A stretch of 64,000 nt of DNA from Bacilli bacterium (GCA_017517765.1 JAFWYE010000006.1:434001-498000); one strand, 5' to 3'; shown: positions 51,064 through 60,031, numbered from the stretch's first letter. Program-made: numbers and translations. The notes: a model not told the origin generated them from the letters alone.

Positions 51064-54000
51064 ATTCTTCCTCTACTATTCCAGTTCCACCAATATAATT
51101 TCCAGTAACAACTTGGCTGCCTGTTTTTGTTTCATATTGGCCAGTAGTTTGAGTAGATATCATAATGTTTTCAACTTCGCCTGAAGTATAAACAAACTTA
51201 GCACTCTTTCCTTCATCATATTCAACGTATACATTCGTAATAGTTCCACCATCTAATACAAATACTCCACCATCTAAAGTTTGATATGAATTTGCATTTA
51301 CAAATACATTACCTACTATTGCTCCATCTCCTACTGTAGCAACTGTTCCTGACGCCTCAGATCCTATCCATAAATCTGTTGCGTATTGTAAGTAATCAGT
51401 TTTTGGGGCAATTGTATTGTTAGTAATGCTTCCACCATGCATAACAAATGTTGATTCTTCTGTAACATAAACACCTGCAACATATGATGCGCTATATCCT
51501 CCAGTAACATGAGTATCTCTTAGTTCAAGTTGTCCCCCTGTTATTTTAATAACTCTAGCTTTAGAATTTCCATGTAATGTTAAATAATTGAACACTATTT
51601 CCTTGCCAATAGCATTAATTTCAAACATAACGGTTCCTTCAAAATCATCACTGGCCTTTAAAACCTCTTCATTTCCTGTTATAAGCAGTGACTTATTAAT
51701 TGTTATAGTTCTTTCAATGCTACTGCTTGCTAAAATATGTATTGTATCACCATCATTTGCCTCTTCAACAGCGTCTTCTAAATTGTCGTAATATTGGTCT
51801 TCTATTTTAACAAGTTTTCCACCATAGTAAGTTCCAAATGCACATCCATTAGAAATACCATATACACCTGTTGTCTTAGTCGATATTCTCAAATTATCTA
51901 CCATTCCACCGGCATAATTAAACGTTGCAAAAGCCCCACTTTCATCATCATATTCAACATATACATTTTCAATTCTACCATTTTGAAGAGTAAATACTCC
52001 CCCATCTTGAGTTTTATATGAATTAGCATTAATGAAAGCGCTTCCTACATGCACATTACCGCTAAGATTTGCAACTGTTCCCGAAGCTTCAGATCCTATC
52101 CATAAGTCTGTTGCATATTGTAAATAATCGCTACGCTCTTTTATTGTATTTCCATTGATTATTCCTGAATCCATTTCAAAAGTTGCTTCTTCAGTTATAT
52201 ATACACCTGCAACATATGCTGAACTATATCCACCTGTTATAGTACAACCGACCAATTTCAAGTGCCCTGCAACAGCTTTTATAACTCTACTTTTAGATTG
52301 AGCATCTATTATTGTTTCATTGAACACAACATTTTCTGCCCCATTATCTATAAGAACCATTACTGCTGCACCATAGTTTGAACTTGGTATTATCGCATGA
52401 GAATTTCCTTCAAAAGTCAAATTTTTGTTGACCATTAATGTGTCTGAAATCTCCTCATCTCTTATAAGCGATATTGTATCTCCTGAAGTTGCAGCCAAAA
52501 CCGCATCATTAAGAGTTTTATACCAATTTTCTCCAGCTTGTACTGTATGTCCTCCTTTATAACTTCCTTTGCTAGGGTTATAAATAGATTCATAAGCGCC
52601 TGTAGTAGATGTAGAAATCATCAAATTATTTAATTCTCCATTTAAATAATTCAATACTGCATATTTGTCACATGTGTCATCATATTCAACATATACATTA
52701 TTTACGCTTCCTCCATCTAAGGCAAATACCCCTCCACCTTCAACTTTATAAGAGTTTGCGTTGATGAATATGTTTCCTACATAGGCTTCTTCACCAAGCG
52801 AAGCAATTGTTCCAGAAGCCTCAGATCCTATCCACAAATCTGTTGCGTATTGTAAGTAATCAGTTCTTGAGGCAATTGTATTGTTAGAAATACTTCCTCC
52901 TATCATTTCAAAAGTTGCTTCTTCTGTTATATATACTCCTGCAATATATGAAGAACTGTATCCACCCGTTATAACTGTATTCTTTAAACTCAAATGGCCT
53001 GCAACAGCTTTTATAACTCTACTCTTAGAATTTGCATCAATTACAATATCACTAAATTCAACTGTTCTGCCTTGAGCATTAACAATAAACATAGCAGCCC
53101 CTTCAAAAGTCTCACTTGCTTCAATTGTTGCTCCCTTACTAGCTAAAGTAATATTTCTATTAATAGTAATTGTTTCATTAATTAAAACATTTCCAAATAC
53201 TTCTACAATATCGCCATCTTTTGCTGAACTAATTGCATCAGAAAGTTCTTCATAATAAACTCCATTCACTGAGGCTTGAATAAATCTAGCATATAAAGTT
53301 AAATCTCTAGGATCATTATCATAAACAAATAAATTATTATATTCTGCATCAGTATACCAACCAATAAATTTATATCCTTCTTTTTCAGGTTCATTTAATG
53401 CTAATTCCGTATCAATATCATAAGTTTCTGGATTGTCCTTATGATTTACTCCTCCATTCATAACATATTCTATATCATATGTTCCTTTAGCGTATGTAAA
53501 TTCAACTAGCACAGATTCTCCAGGCATAGTAAAGCTTCTATCATTAGCGTTAATTGGTTGTCCATTAATTGTTATGCTTGTGATCTCATATCCAGGATCT
53601 TCATCAACAGTGAAATATACTGTTTCTCCATATGATGCCGTTCCATCGATTTCAACATTTCCATGGGCACTTCTATATTCAATATCATACATTCCTACAG
53701 ACCATACCGCTATATATTTACGATTACCAGTTGATCCTTTACCTACAGTAAATGAGAAAGATTGACTTCCTGTTGATTCTTCTTTCCATCCCACGAACAC
53801 ATGTCCTTCTTTAGTAGGTTCCAATATATCAAATGATTCTGTTTCAACTGTATATGTTGATTTATTGTCAACATTATTTACTCCACCATCTAATTCATAT
53901 GTGATTGTATAATTAACTAGCTTGTACTCAACCTCAATTTCAACGTCTTCATTTGGCATAACAAAAGAATTTTTTGTTTCATCGAATGATTCACCATTGA

Positions 54001-54676
54001 TTATTATTTCATCAACTTCATATCCAGGAGAAGGAATAATATTAAATGATATATTATCTCCAAGGTTTGCTCCTTCTACAACTTCAACTTGTCCATACTC
54101 AGAAATAGTTGTTATGTTGTAAACTGTTAATACCCATTGTGCTGTATATCTTTTATTTCCTGTTGTTCCTTTTAGAATCCTTCTAAATTGAACAATAGAT
54201 CCATTATCTTCATCTTTCCAACCAGCAAAAGTATGACCATATTTTGTTGGATTATTAATTGTTATATTGTTGCTATCAATATTATATGTTGTTGGATTTG
54301 ACTTATTAAGTTCTCCACCATCCAAATTGTAGGTAATTGTATAGTCAATTGGTACAAACTTTGCATAAAGTTCAAGATGCCCTTTATCACCTTTTTCAAT
54401 TGTAGTAACTTGGTTTTCAAAAGTACTTTCCTCATACCAACCAGCAAATGTATAGCCTGTCTTTGTAGCGTCTTTTAAAGAAAAAGTGTTGTCGCTTGCT
54501 TTGTATGAACTTGGATTATCATTGTTATTAATACCACCATCTAAAAAATACTTAATATTGTATACTGACTCAACTCCTTGCTCTTGGTTAGGATCATCAC
54601 AACCCGTCAAAACATATGCACCAGTAGCGATAGTAAGCGTAAGTAGTCCCGTAACTAACTTTTTATTTTTTTTCAT
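51062..54676 (-). CDS. Large repeat lipoprotein with InlB-type B-repeats and pectin-lyase-like repeats
   Basis: 1204 residues from ATG 54676, with GAAAGGATG upstream; the longer frame to 54712 is rejected. A type II signal peptide ends in LTGC, lipidated Cys26. Residues ~35-470 hold four Listeria-Bacteroides repeats (each with FxGWxxE and an ADGG/LDGG-type start) interleaved with two divergent InlB B-repeats (Flg_new_2-like, GYEVDEIIINGES). Residues ~474-1200 are three ~245-residue right-handed beta-helix-like repeats, each containing RVIKA, GVYITEEATF, DYLQYATDLWIGSEASGT and NANSY. It would be a membrane-anchored adhesin or glycan-binding protein outside the cell. No catalytic motif is seen. 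Confidence 0.85.
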   Translation of the reverse strand: MKKNKKLVTGLLTLTIATGAYVLTGCDDPNQEQGVESVYNIKYFLDGGINNNDNPSSYKASDNTFSLKDATKTGYTFAGWYEESTFENQVTTIEKGDKGHLELYAKFVPIDYTITYNLDGGELNKSNPTTYNIDSNNITINNPTKYGHTFAGWKDEDNGSIVQFRRILKGTTGNKRYTAQWVLTVYNITTISEYGQVEVVEGANLGDNISFNIIPSPGYEVDEIIINGESFDETKNSFVMPNEDVEIEVEYKLVNYTITYELDGGVNNVDNKSTYTVETESFDILEPTKEGHVFVGWKEESTGSQSFSFTVGKGSTGNRKYIAVWSVGMYDIEYRSAHGNVEIDGTASYGETVYFTVDEDPGYEITSITINGQPINANDRSFTMPGESVLVEFTYAKGTYDIEYVMNGGVNHKDNPETYDIDTELALNEPEKEGYKFIGWYTDAEYNNLFVYDNDPRDLTLYARFIQASVNGVYYEELSDAISSAKDGDIVEVFGNVLINETITINRNITLASKGATIEASETFEGAAMFIVNAQGRTVEFSDIVIDANSKSRVIKAVAGHLSLKNTVITGGYSSSYIAGVYITEEATFEMIGGSISNNTIASRTDYLQYATDLWIGSEASGTIASLGEEAYVGNIFINANSYKVEGGGVFALDGGSVNNVYVEYDDTCDKYAVLNYLNGELNNLMISTSTTGAYESIYNPSKGSYKGGHTVQAGENWYKTLNDAVLAATSGDTISLIRDEEISDTLMVNKNLTFEGNSHAIIPSSNYGAAVMVLIDNGAENVVFNETIIDAQSKSRVIKAVAGHLKLVGCTITGGYSSAYVAGVYITEEATFEMDSGIINGNTIKERSDYLQYATDLWIGSEASGTVANLSGNVHVGSAFINANSYKTQDGGVFTLQNGRIENVYVEYDDESGAFATFNYAGGMVDNLRISTKTTGVYGISNGCAFGTYYGGKLVKIEDQYYDNLEDAVEEANDGDTIHILASSSIERTITINKSLLITGNEEVLKASDDFEGTVMFEINAIGKEIVFNYLTLHGNSKARVIKITGGQLELRDTHVTGGYSASYVAGVYVTEESTFVMHGGSITNNTIAPKTDYLQYATDLWIGSEASGTVATVGDGAIVGNVFVNANSYQTLDGGVFVLDGGTITNVYVEYDEGKSAKFVYTSGEVENIMISTQTTGQYETKTGSQVVTGNYIGGTGIVEEE
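51090..53270 (-). repeat. Three ~735-bp tandem repeats in the lipoprotein gene
   Basis: The segment for DYLQYATDLWIGSEASGT occurs at about 51355, 52090 and 52820, spacing about 730-735 bases, with GVYITEEATF and NANSY copies in phase. The repeats are similar enough for recombination to change copy number. Confidence 0.8.
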
Positions 54677-54718
54677 AAAATCATCCTTTCTATAATCAAT
54701 ACAATATCTCACGCATTA

Positions 54719-54748
54719 ATTTTACACACTTAACATGGTACCATGCAA
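54719..54748 (-). promoter_or_regulatory. Likely promoter of the repeat lipoprotein
   Basis: Minus strand TTGCAT (54748-54743), 18-bp spacer, TAAAAT (54724-54719). The spacer contains most of the perfect palindrome CATGGTACCATG. Confidence 0.5.
54734..54745. promoter_or_regulatory. 12-bp palindrome inside the promoter spacer
   Basis: CATGGTACCATG is a perfect inverted repeat that overlaps the -35/-10 spacer of the lipoprotein promoter, a typical place for a repressor operator. Confidence 0.5.
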
Positions 54749-54758
54749 TATGGTTAAA

Positions 54759-54788
54759 TTAAATAATTTTATTAATAAAATTATTTAA
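54759..54788. promoter_or_regulatory. 30-bp perfect AT palindrome
   Basis: TTAAATAATTTTATT and its exact reverse complement make a perfect 30-bp palindrome about 10 bp upstream of the lipoprotein -35 box. It could be a regulator site or a cruciform-prone element. Confidence 0.6.
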
Positions 54789-54838
54789 AATGTTGAAAAT
54801 ACAGTTAAATTGTAATTTTTTGGGAATATGCCAAATAA

Positions 54839-54860
54839 AAAAAACGCCCCTTAGGGCGTT
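54839..54860 (-). terminator. Second terminator of the tRNA cluster
   Basis: Minus strand AACGCCC/GGGCGTT stem with TAAG loop followed by eight T residues. With the hairpin at 54885-54904 it forms a tandem pair. Confidence 0.9.
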
Positions 54861-54880
54861 ATAATTTAGGTATGATAATT

Positions 54881-54904
54881 AAAAAAATGGCCTTTCAGCC
54901 ATTT
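54881..54904 (-). terminator. First terminator of the tRNA cluster
   Basis: Minus strand AAATGGC/GCCATTT stem with a 6-nt loop followed by TTTTTTT, 10 nt after tRNA-Phe. Confidence 0.85.
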
Positions 54905-54914
54905 ATTTACAAAA

Positions 54915-54990
54915 TGGTGGCGCAAGGCGGAATCGAACCGCCGACACAAGGATTTTCAGTCCTTTGCTCTACCAACTGAGCTATCGAGCC
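54915..54990 (-). tRNA. tRNA-Phe(GAA)
   Basis: 76 nt with CCA; anticodon loop CTGAAAA. Acceptor GGCTCGA against TTGCGCC has a T4-C69 mismatch; all other stems are regular. Last gene of the nine-tRNA cluster. Confidence 0.93.
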
Positions 54991-54998
54991 AAAAAAAA

Positions 54999-55074
54999 TG
55001 GCGGTCTTGACGAGGATCGAACTCGCGATCTTCTCCGTGACAGGGAGACATGTTAACCACTACACCACAAGACC
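54999..55074 (-). tRNA. tRNA-Asp(GTC)
   Basis: 76 nt with CCA; acceptor GGTCTTG/CAAGACC, anticodon loop CTGTCAC, discriminator G. Confidence 0.97.
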
Positions 55075-55151
<77 letters not shown>

Positions 55152-55174
55152 ATATAATATTTTGTTTTCAAAAA

Positions 55175-55265
55175 TGGCGGAGGAACAGGGATTCGAACCC
55201 TGGCTAGACTCTCATCTACTACCGGTTTTCAAGACCGGACCCTTCAACCACTTGGGTATTCCTCC
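55175..55265 (-). tRNA. tRNA-Ser(TGA)
   Basis: 91 nt with CCA and a long variable arm; acceptor GGAGGAA/TTCCTCC, discriminator G, anticodon loop CTTGAAA giving TGA. Confidence 0.96.
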
Positions 55266-55274
55266 ATATATAAG

Positions 55275-55351
55275 TGGTGGACCCTGTAGGACTCGAACCT
55301 ACGACCGCCCGGTTATGAGCCGGAAGCTCTAACCAACTGAGCTAAGGGTCC
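55275..55351 (-). tRNA. tRNA-Ile(CAT, lysidine type)
   Basis: 77 nt with CCA; anticodon CAT in loop CTCATAA. The body GGACCCTTAGCTCAGTTGG and the T arm TCGTAGGTTCGAGTCCTAC closely resemble the Bacillus minor tRNA-Ile whose C34 becomes lysidine by TilS, rather than elongator Met. Without a search the assignment to Ile is likely, not certain. Confidence 0.8.
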
Positions 55352-55354
55352 ACA

Positions 55355-55431
55355 TGGTAGCGAAGATAGGACTTGAACCTACGACCTGCCGGGTATGAAC
55401 CGGATGCTCTAGCCAACTGAGCTACTTCGCC
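55355..55431 (-). tRNA. Elongator tRNA-Met(CAT)
   Basis: 77 nt with CCA; loop TTCATAC, acceptor GGCGAAG against CTTCGCT with the G1-T72 wobble also seen in Bacillus elongator Met tRNA. Confidence 0.93.
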
Positions 55432-55513
55432 ATAAATCGGAAGTAAACGCTAAACCTTCTGAAGTTATTCATACACGCTAATAACATATAAATAACGTTT
55501 TTAAAAAAAATAA

Positions 55514-55590
55514 TGGTGGAGCGTAGGGGACTCGAACCCCTGACCCTCTGCGTGCAAGGCAGATGCTCTAGCCAACTGAGCTAACACCCC
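55514..55590 (-). tRNA. tRNA-Ala(TGC)
   Basis: 77 nt with CCA; anticodon loop CTTGCAC and the G3-T70 wobble in the acceptor stem, the key alanine identity element. An 82-nt spacer without recognised content separates it from tRNA-Met. Confidence 0.96.
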
Positions 55591-55596
55591 ACTAAA

Positions 55597-55673
55597 TGGT
55601 CGGAACGGCAGGATTTGAACCTGTAACCCTCTGGTCCCAAACCAGATGCTCTACCAAGTTAAGCTACGTTCCG
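55597..55673 (-). tRNA. tRNA-Pro(TGG)
   Basis: 77 nt with CCA; acceptor CGGAACG/CGTTCCG, anticodon loop TTTGGGA giving TGG. Confidence 0.96.
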
Positions 55674-55691
55674 TTTTATCAGCGCCTAACT

Positions 55692-55720
55692 ATAATAACA
55701 AAGAGTTACATCAATTTCAA
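55692..55720 (-). promoter_or_regulatory. Internal promoter of the tRNA cluster
   Basis: Minus strand TTGAAA (55720-55715), 17-bp spacer, TATTAT (55697-55692), upstream of tRNA-Pro and the seven tRNAs after it. Confidence 0.65.
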
Positions 55721-55747
55721 TACTTTTTTATTTTTTTTACAAAAAAG

Positions 55748-55822
55748 TGGAGGTTCCTATCGGACTCGAACCGGTGATCAGTGAGTTGCAGTCACTTGCC
55801 TTACCAACTTGGCTAAGGAACC
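55748..55822 (-). tRNA. tRNA-Cys(GCA)
   Basis: 75 nt with CCA; acceptor GGTTCCT/AGGAACC, discriminator T (cysteine identity), anticodon loop CTGCAAC. The T stem ACCGG/CCGAT contains a C50-A64 mismatch. First gene of the cluster. Confidence 0.92.
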
Positions 55823-55831
55823 AACGCGATT

Positions 55832-55860
55832 ATTATAGCAAAGGTTTTGCCCTTTTACAA
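55832..55860 (-). promoter_or_regulatory. Main promoter of the tRNA cluster
   Basis: Minus strand TTGTAA (55860-55855), 17-bp spacer, perfect TATAAT (55837-55832), 10 nt before tRNA-Cys. Confidence 0.8.
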
Positions 55861-55956
55861 CAAAATGTTTTAAAATATTAAAAATTAAACATTATATATT
55901 AATTATATGAATATATATTTATTAATTATACTTTTTAATCACTTCTATAATTTTTC

Positions 55957-55985
55957 TTTACATAAATTTTCTTTAATAATATAAT
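55957..55985 (+). promoter_or_regulatory. Promoter of rnjA
   Basis: TTTACA (55957-55962), 17-bp spacer, TATAAT (55980-55985), giving a leader of about 60 nt. Confidence 0.75.
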
Positions 55986-56053
55986 ATATCTAGTTTTAGA
56001 AGCTCATAATTAATTTATTAAATAATTATAATTTTAAAAGGAGAGATTTTTTG

Positions 56054-57820
56054 ATGAGAGATTTGGTAAAAAACACTACCAAAACCGCCGTTTTTGCACT
56101 TGGCGGTCTTGGTGAAGTTGGAAAAAATATGTATTGTATAGAGCATGGTGGTTCTATTATTATTCTGGATTCAGGCGTTATGTTTGGTGATGAATATCTT
56201 CCTGGAGTAGATTATATACTTCCTGACTATAGCTATTTAATAGAGCACGCTGATAAAGTTAAAGCTTTATTTATAACTCATGGTCATGAGGACCACATTG
56301 GTGGTATTCCATTTTTATTAAAAAGCATTAATATACCTTGTATATATGCTCCTAAATTGGCATGTGCTTTTATAAGAAATAAACTTGAAGAGCAAAAAAT
56401 GGAAAGAAGAACTAAAATAATTGAAATAGATGATAATAGTGTAATCAAAGAAGATGTATTTGTAGTAAGCTTCTTCTCTACTACTCACTCTATTCCTGAT
56501 AGTTTTGGAATAATTGTTAATACTCCAAATGGTAATGTTGTTTCTACTGGTGACTTTAAAATAGATTTGACTCCTGTAGGAAAAGATATCGATTTATTAA
56601 AGATTACAAAATTACAAGAAACTGGTGTCACTTTACTTCTTAGTGAGTCAACAAACATTGAAGTAAAAGGTCACACTTTAAGCGAAAAAGCTGTTATATC
56701 TTCTATCCATGACGTATTTAGAAATGCAACAGGAAGAATTATTATTGGAACATTCTCTAGTAATGTTCATAGAATTCAACAAATTATTGAAGCAGCAGTT
56801 TTATTCAAGAGAAAAATTTTAGTTTTCGGTAGATCAATGGAGAAAAATATTCAATTAAGCAGACAACTTGGATATATTAAATGTCCGGATAACTATTTTA
56901 TATCTCCAGAAATGGCAAATACACTTAGGCCAGATGAAATATTAATATTCTGCACAGGTACTCAAGGTGAAAGTATGGCTGCACTATCTAGAATAGCAGC
57001 TAATCAACACAAGCACGTAAAACCAATGCCTGGAGATGTTGTTGTATTCTCTTCTAGTGCAATACCTGGAAATACCGCTAATATTAATAAACTTATAAAT
57101 CAATTAAGTAGACATGGAGTTACTGTACTAACTAATTCAGTATTATCCAACCTACACACATCAGGCCATGCCGCAAGAGAAGAATTAAAACTTATGTTAA
57201 AACTAATTAAACCTGATTATTTAATGCCAATACATGGTGAATACAGAATGCTTAGAATGCATGCTGAATTAGCTCAAGAACTTGGCATGAAAAAAGATCA
57301 CACGTTTGTTTTAGCTAATGGTGATGTACTTTACATGGATAAAGGTACAGTAGAGTTAGCAGATGCTCGTATCCAAGCTGACGATGTTTATGTTGATGGC
57401 CATGACATAAATGGCATTTCAACTGCAGTAATTAAAGATAGAAAATTATTATCTAACGATGGGCTAGTAGCAGTACTTGTAAGTATAGATTCAAAAAATA
57501 ACAGATTATTAACTTCCCCTAGTGTTCTGTCTAGAGGATTCATCTACATAAAAGAAAACGGACAATTAATAAGAGAAATAGAAAAATTAGCAGATCAAAC
57601 TCTAAATGAATTATTTGCCAAAGGAAAATTAACTTTCTTAGAAATAAAAAATACAATTAGAAATACTGTTTCAACCTTTATATATAGAAAAACAAGAAGA
57701 AACCCTATGGTAATACCTGTTATTATGAATAAAGTTGAATATAACGCAGATAACTTCTCATTTGTAAAAAAAGAAACTAGAAGAAAAAAATCATCAACTG
57801 CAACAGTTGAAGAAGAATAA
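56054..57820 (+). CDS. rnjA: Ribonuclease J
   Basis: 588 residues from ATG 56054 (an adjacent TTG at 56051 is also in frame); AAGGAGAG is upstream. Metallo-beta-lactamase core with HGHEDHIGG (HxHxDH zinc motif, about 73-81), the STGDFKID segment, beta-CASP part with GTQGESMAAL and LHTSGHAAREELK, and a C-terminal dimerisation domain. It is a 5'-to-3' exo- and endoribonuclease that matures rRNA and degrades mRNA in Bacillota. The C-terminal Lys/Thr-rich tail (KKETRRKKSSTATVEEE) is flexible. RnjA versus RnjB cannot be separated with certainty. Confidence 0.95.
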   Translation: MRDLVKNTTKTAVFALGGLGEVGKNMYCIEHGGSIIILDSGVMFGDEYLPGVDYILPDYSYLIEHADKVKALFITHGHEDHIGGIPFLLKSINIPCIYAPKLACAFIRNKLEEQKMERRTKIIEIDDNSVIKEDVFVVSFFSTTHSIPDSFGIIVNTPNGNVVSTGDFKIDLTPVGKDIDLLKITKLQETGVTLLLSESTNIEVKGHTLSEKAVISSIHDVFRNATGRIIIGTFSSNVHRIQQIIEAAVLFKRKILVFGRSMEKNIQLSRQLGYIKCPDNYFISPEMANTLRPDEILIFCTGTQGESMAALSRIAANQHKHVKPMPGDVVVFSSSAIPGNTANINKLINQLSRHGVTVLTNSVLSNLHTSGHAAREELKLMLKLIKPDYLMPIHGEYRMLRMHAELAQELGMKKDHTFVLANGDVLYMDKGTVELADARIQADDVYVDGHDINGISTAVIKDRKLLSNDGLVAVLVSIDSKNNRLLTSPSVLSRGFIYIKENGQLIREIEKLADQTLNELFAKGKLTFLEIKNTIRNTVSTFIYRKTRRNPMVIPVIMNKVEYNADNFSFVKKETRRKKSSTATVEEE

Positions 57821-57847
57821 AAAAAGAAGGAGCTATTCTCCTTCTTT
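57821..57847. terminator. Bidirectional terminator between rnjA and the GH13-like gene
   Basis: AAAAAGAAGGAG pairs with CTCCTTCTTTTT around a 5-nt loop that holds the minus-strand stop codon; T runs on both strands. Confidence 0.88.
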
Positions 57848-59968
57848 TTTATTATCGTCATCATTATTTTTTTGTTCTTTCTTTTGAGCTTTCTTTTTTT
57901 CTTTCTCAGCTTTTCTCATTTCTCTTCTTTCCTTGATTAATGGATCGCTTGCTACAAAGGTTTCAAAGATTGAAGGTTCTTGAGGTTTCTTTTCTTCTTT
58001 TTCACCTTTTTTCTTTCTAAAGAACCATCTGCTATCTGGCTTTATTTCGTTATAATCAATGCCATGCTTTTTCTTTAATAAATATATACCTAATTGCCTA
58101 ACACCTATCACCACACCAATAAGACTTAGAACAACAACAATGTATACCCATTGTGGCAAAGAAACATTTTTAACTTGTGTATATGTATAAAGTGTTATAG
58201 GTGCAACACTAGTATTCCCTTCCACGTCCTTAACTCTTCCTAAAAGTGCGCTTACTTTAGTATAGTCATTTTCAGAAATTGCCCCCATTGTAATTTCCTC
58301 ATCAGAATAGTTTATAATTAAAATTGACTTTTCTATATCGCCATTATTTCTTGCTCTATACATAAATGTCACAAATAGGACACCTTTTGATAATAATTCC
58401 TCATTAACTATTATATTACCTGCATATGTCATTGAATATAATGATGGATATTGATAATAGTATGAATTTCTATAATTAATCATTATTCTAGATATGTTTC
58501 CATTATCTTTTAAACTATTCCAATTTATACTTTTTTCTGTTCCTTTTAAGTAGCATAGTGAAGATGTAATACACGCTTTGTTTTCATCATCAACACCTAC
58601 ACCATCATTCATACTTGTATTCAAAAATTCATTACCAGCAACAACTCTTGGAGTCCCTGCTGAAGCATATATAGTGTATAAAGCTAATTTTATTTTATTA
58701 ATAACATCAGTATTATTAGCTGCCATTCCTAGAGACCCCTTGATCTTTGAATAAACATCTAATTCCTCTAAATCTCCAAAGTTATTAATCGTTTTAACTG
58801 AATTATATAAATTTTCATTACGTCCATAATAGCCACTAAACATTGCTTGATACAAGCTTGTTAACTTTTCTTGATCATAGGCACCATTTAAAATTCCAGC
58901 ATTATCAAATCTTTCTAGTGAGCCAAGTAGCAAATTTTGTAACTTATCACTTGCAGTAAATTCACCAGCATCACTACCAGTATAGATGAATGAATCTTTT
59001 TTAATTTCTTTTATATCACTTATTAAAGAAGCTAAATATTCACTACCATAATCTATAGAATCCTCTATATAAAATCCATCAACTTTATACTCAGTTACCC
59101 AACGCAAATAAACTTCTTTGATATATCTTTGCACTATCGGATTTAAAAAATTAAGTTTTCCTTCATTAACTGCCCCAGGAGAAATAGCATTTAATGCTTT
59201 CCCCAGTTCTGGTGAAGCGGTAGAAAAAGTGGTTCTTAAAATTACATTTAAATTGTATCCTTTATAAGCTTTAATCATTGCCTGATATTCTTTAAGGGCA
59301 TCATTTTCATTAACTTTATTTGAATAATTAGGATTAATATTAAAATAATAATGATTATTATACAAATGTGACATTTCTATATATGTATAACCTGTTGTTT
59401 TTATATATTCCATTCCTATAGCAGTATTAGCTATGTTTAATGGTGCTATCATCTTGTCAAATACAGAGAAAGTTGTTTTACCATCAACCACAGGATTTGG
59501 AAGATTTGCAACAAACTCAGCAGGATCAAGAGCATAAATACTTCTTGAATAATCATTAACAGGATTTGTCTCAATAACTCCCCAATCAGACTCTATAAGA
59601 GAAACATCTAAAATAACATTTGCTGTTTCAGCATTATTTAAATATGGTGAGAATGGATCTACTACAGTTTCGCAAGGGCTACCGCCTGCTTGACAAATTG
59701 TATAGTTATATTCATCCCCTACTGACGCATTATAAGCTAAAACATATACGCCATTTTCTTTTGCCATTGCTCTATTAGCATCACCATTACTAGAATATAT
59801 ATTTAAAGTAACAGTTACATCTGGTTGCTCAGTATAGTAATAAAAGATATATGACCCTCCAGTAGATTCATATCCAACTTTCCCCTCATATCCATCAGCA
59901 TTTACAATCCCAGAAGAAAAAATAAACATAGAAATCATTGTAAATAACATTAATAAGTATTTTTTCAC
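57833..59968 (-). CDS. GH13/pullulanase-like membrane protein with altered catalytic positions
   Basis: 711 residues from GTG 59968, spaced 5 nt from AGGTGA; the upstream GTG at 59977 touches that site. Signal peptide (1-24), an N-terminal beta domain ending in VVDPFSPYLNNA like pullulanases, then a barrel with GYTYIEMSHLYNNHYYFNINPNYS, VDGFYIEDS, and GTPRVVAGNEFLNT...INWNSL in GH13 order. The GFRxD nucleophile Asp position reads Glu (GFYIE), the acid-Glu strand reads IYTGSDAGE, and the HD pair before the last strand is missing (MAANNTD). A membrane helix (about 613-633) and a ~75-residue very charged cytoplasmic tail end the protein. Probably a glycan-binding surface protein rather than an active amylase. 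Confidence 0.75.
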   Translation of the reverse strand: MKKYLLMLFTMISMFIFSSGIVNADGYEGKVGYESTGGSYIFYYYTEQPDVTVTLNIYSSNGDANRAMAKENGVYVLAYNASVGDEYNYTICQAGGSPCETVVDPFSPYLNNAETANVILDVSLIESDWGVIETNPVNDYSRSIYALDPAEFVANLPNPVVDGKTTFSVFDKMIAPLNIANTAIGMEYIKTTGYTYIEMSHLYNNHYYFNINPNYSNKVNENDALKEYQAMIKAYKGYNLNVILRTTFSTASPELGKALNAISPGAVNEGKLNFLNPIVQRYIKEVYLRWVTEYKVDGFYIEDSIDYGSEYLASLISDIKEIKKDSFIYTGSDAGEFTASDKLQNLLLGSLERFDNAGILNGAYDQEKLTSLYQAMFSGYYGRNENLYNSVKTINNFGDLEELDVYSKIKGSLGMAANNTDVINKIKLALYTIYASAGTPRVVAGNEFLNTSMNDGVGVDDENKACITSSLCYLKGTEKSINWNSLKDNGNISRIMINYRNSYYYQYPSLYSMTYAGNIIVNEELLSKGVLFVTFMYRARNNGDIEKSILIINYSDEEITMGAISENDYTKVSALLGRVKDVEGNTSVAPITLYTYTQVKNVSLPQWVYIVVVLSLIGVVIGVRQLGIYLLKKKHGIDYNEIKPDSRWFFRKKKGEKEEKKPQEPSIFETFVASDPLIKERREMRKAEKEKKKAQKKEQKNNDDDNKKEGE

Positions 59969-60031
59969 ATTAATCACCTAATTAAAATTATACCCAATCA
60001 TTTTATTATTAACAATAATAAGTTTTTAAAT

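Noticed and set aside
55432-55513. Possible 5S rRNA or extra tRNA in the spacer between tRNA-Met and tRNA-Ala
   Set aside because: Only 82 nt, with no cloverleaf or 5S features; a weak GAAG...CTTC inverted repeat is all I see.
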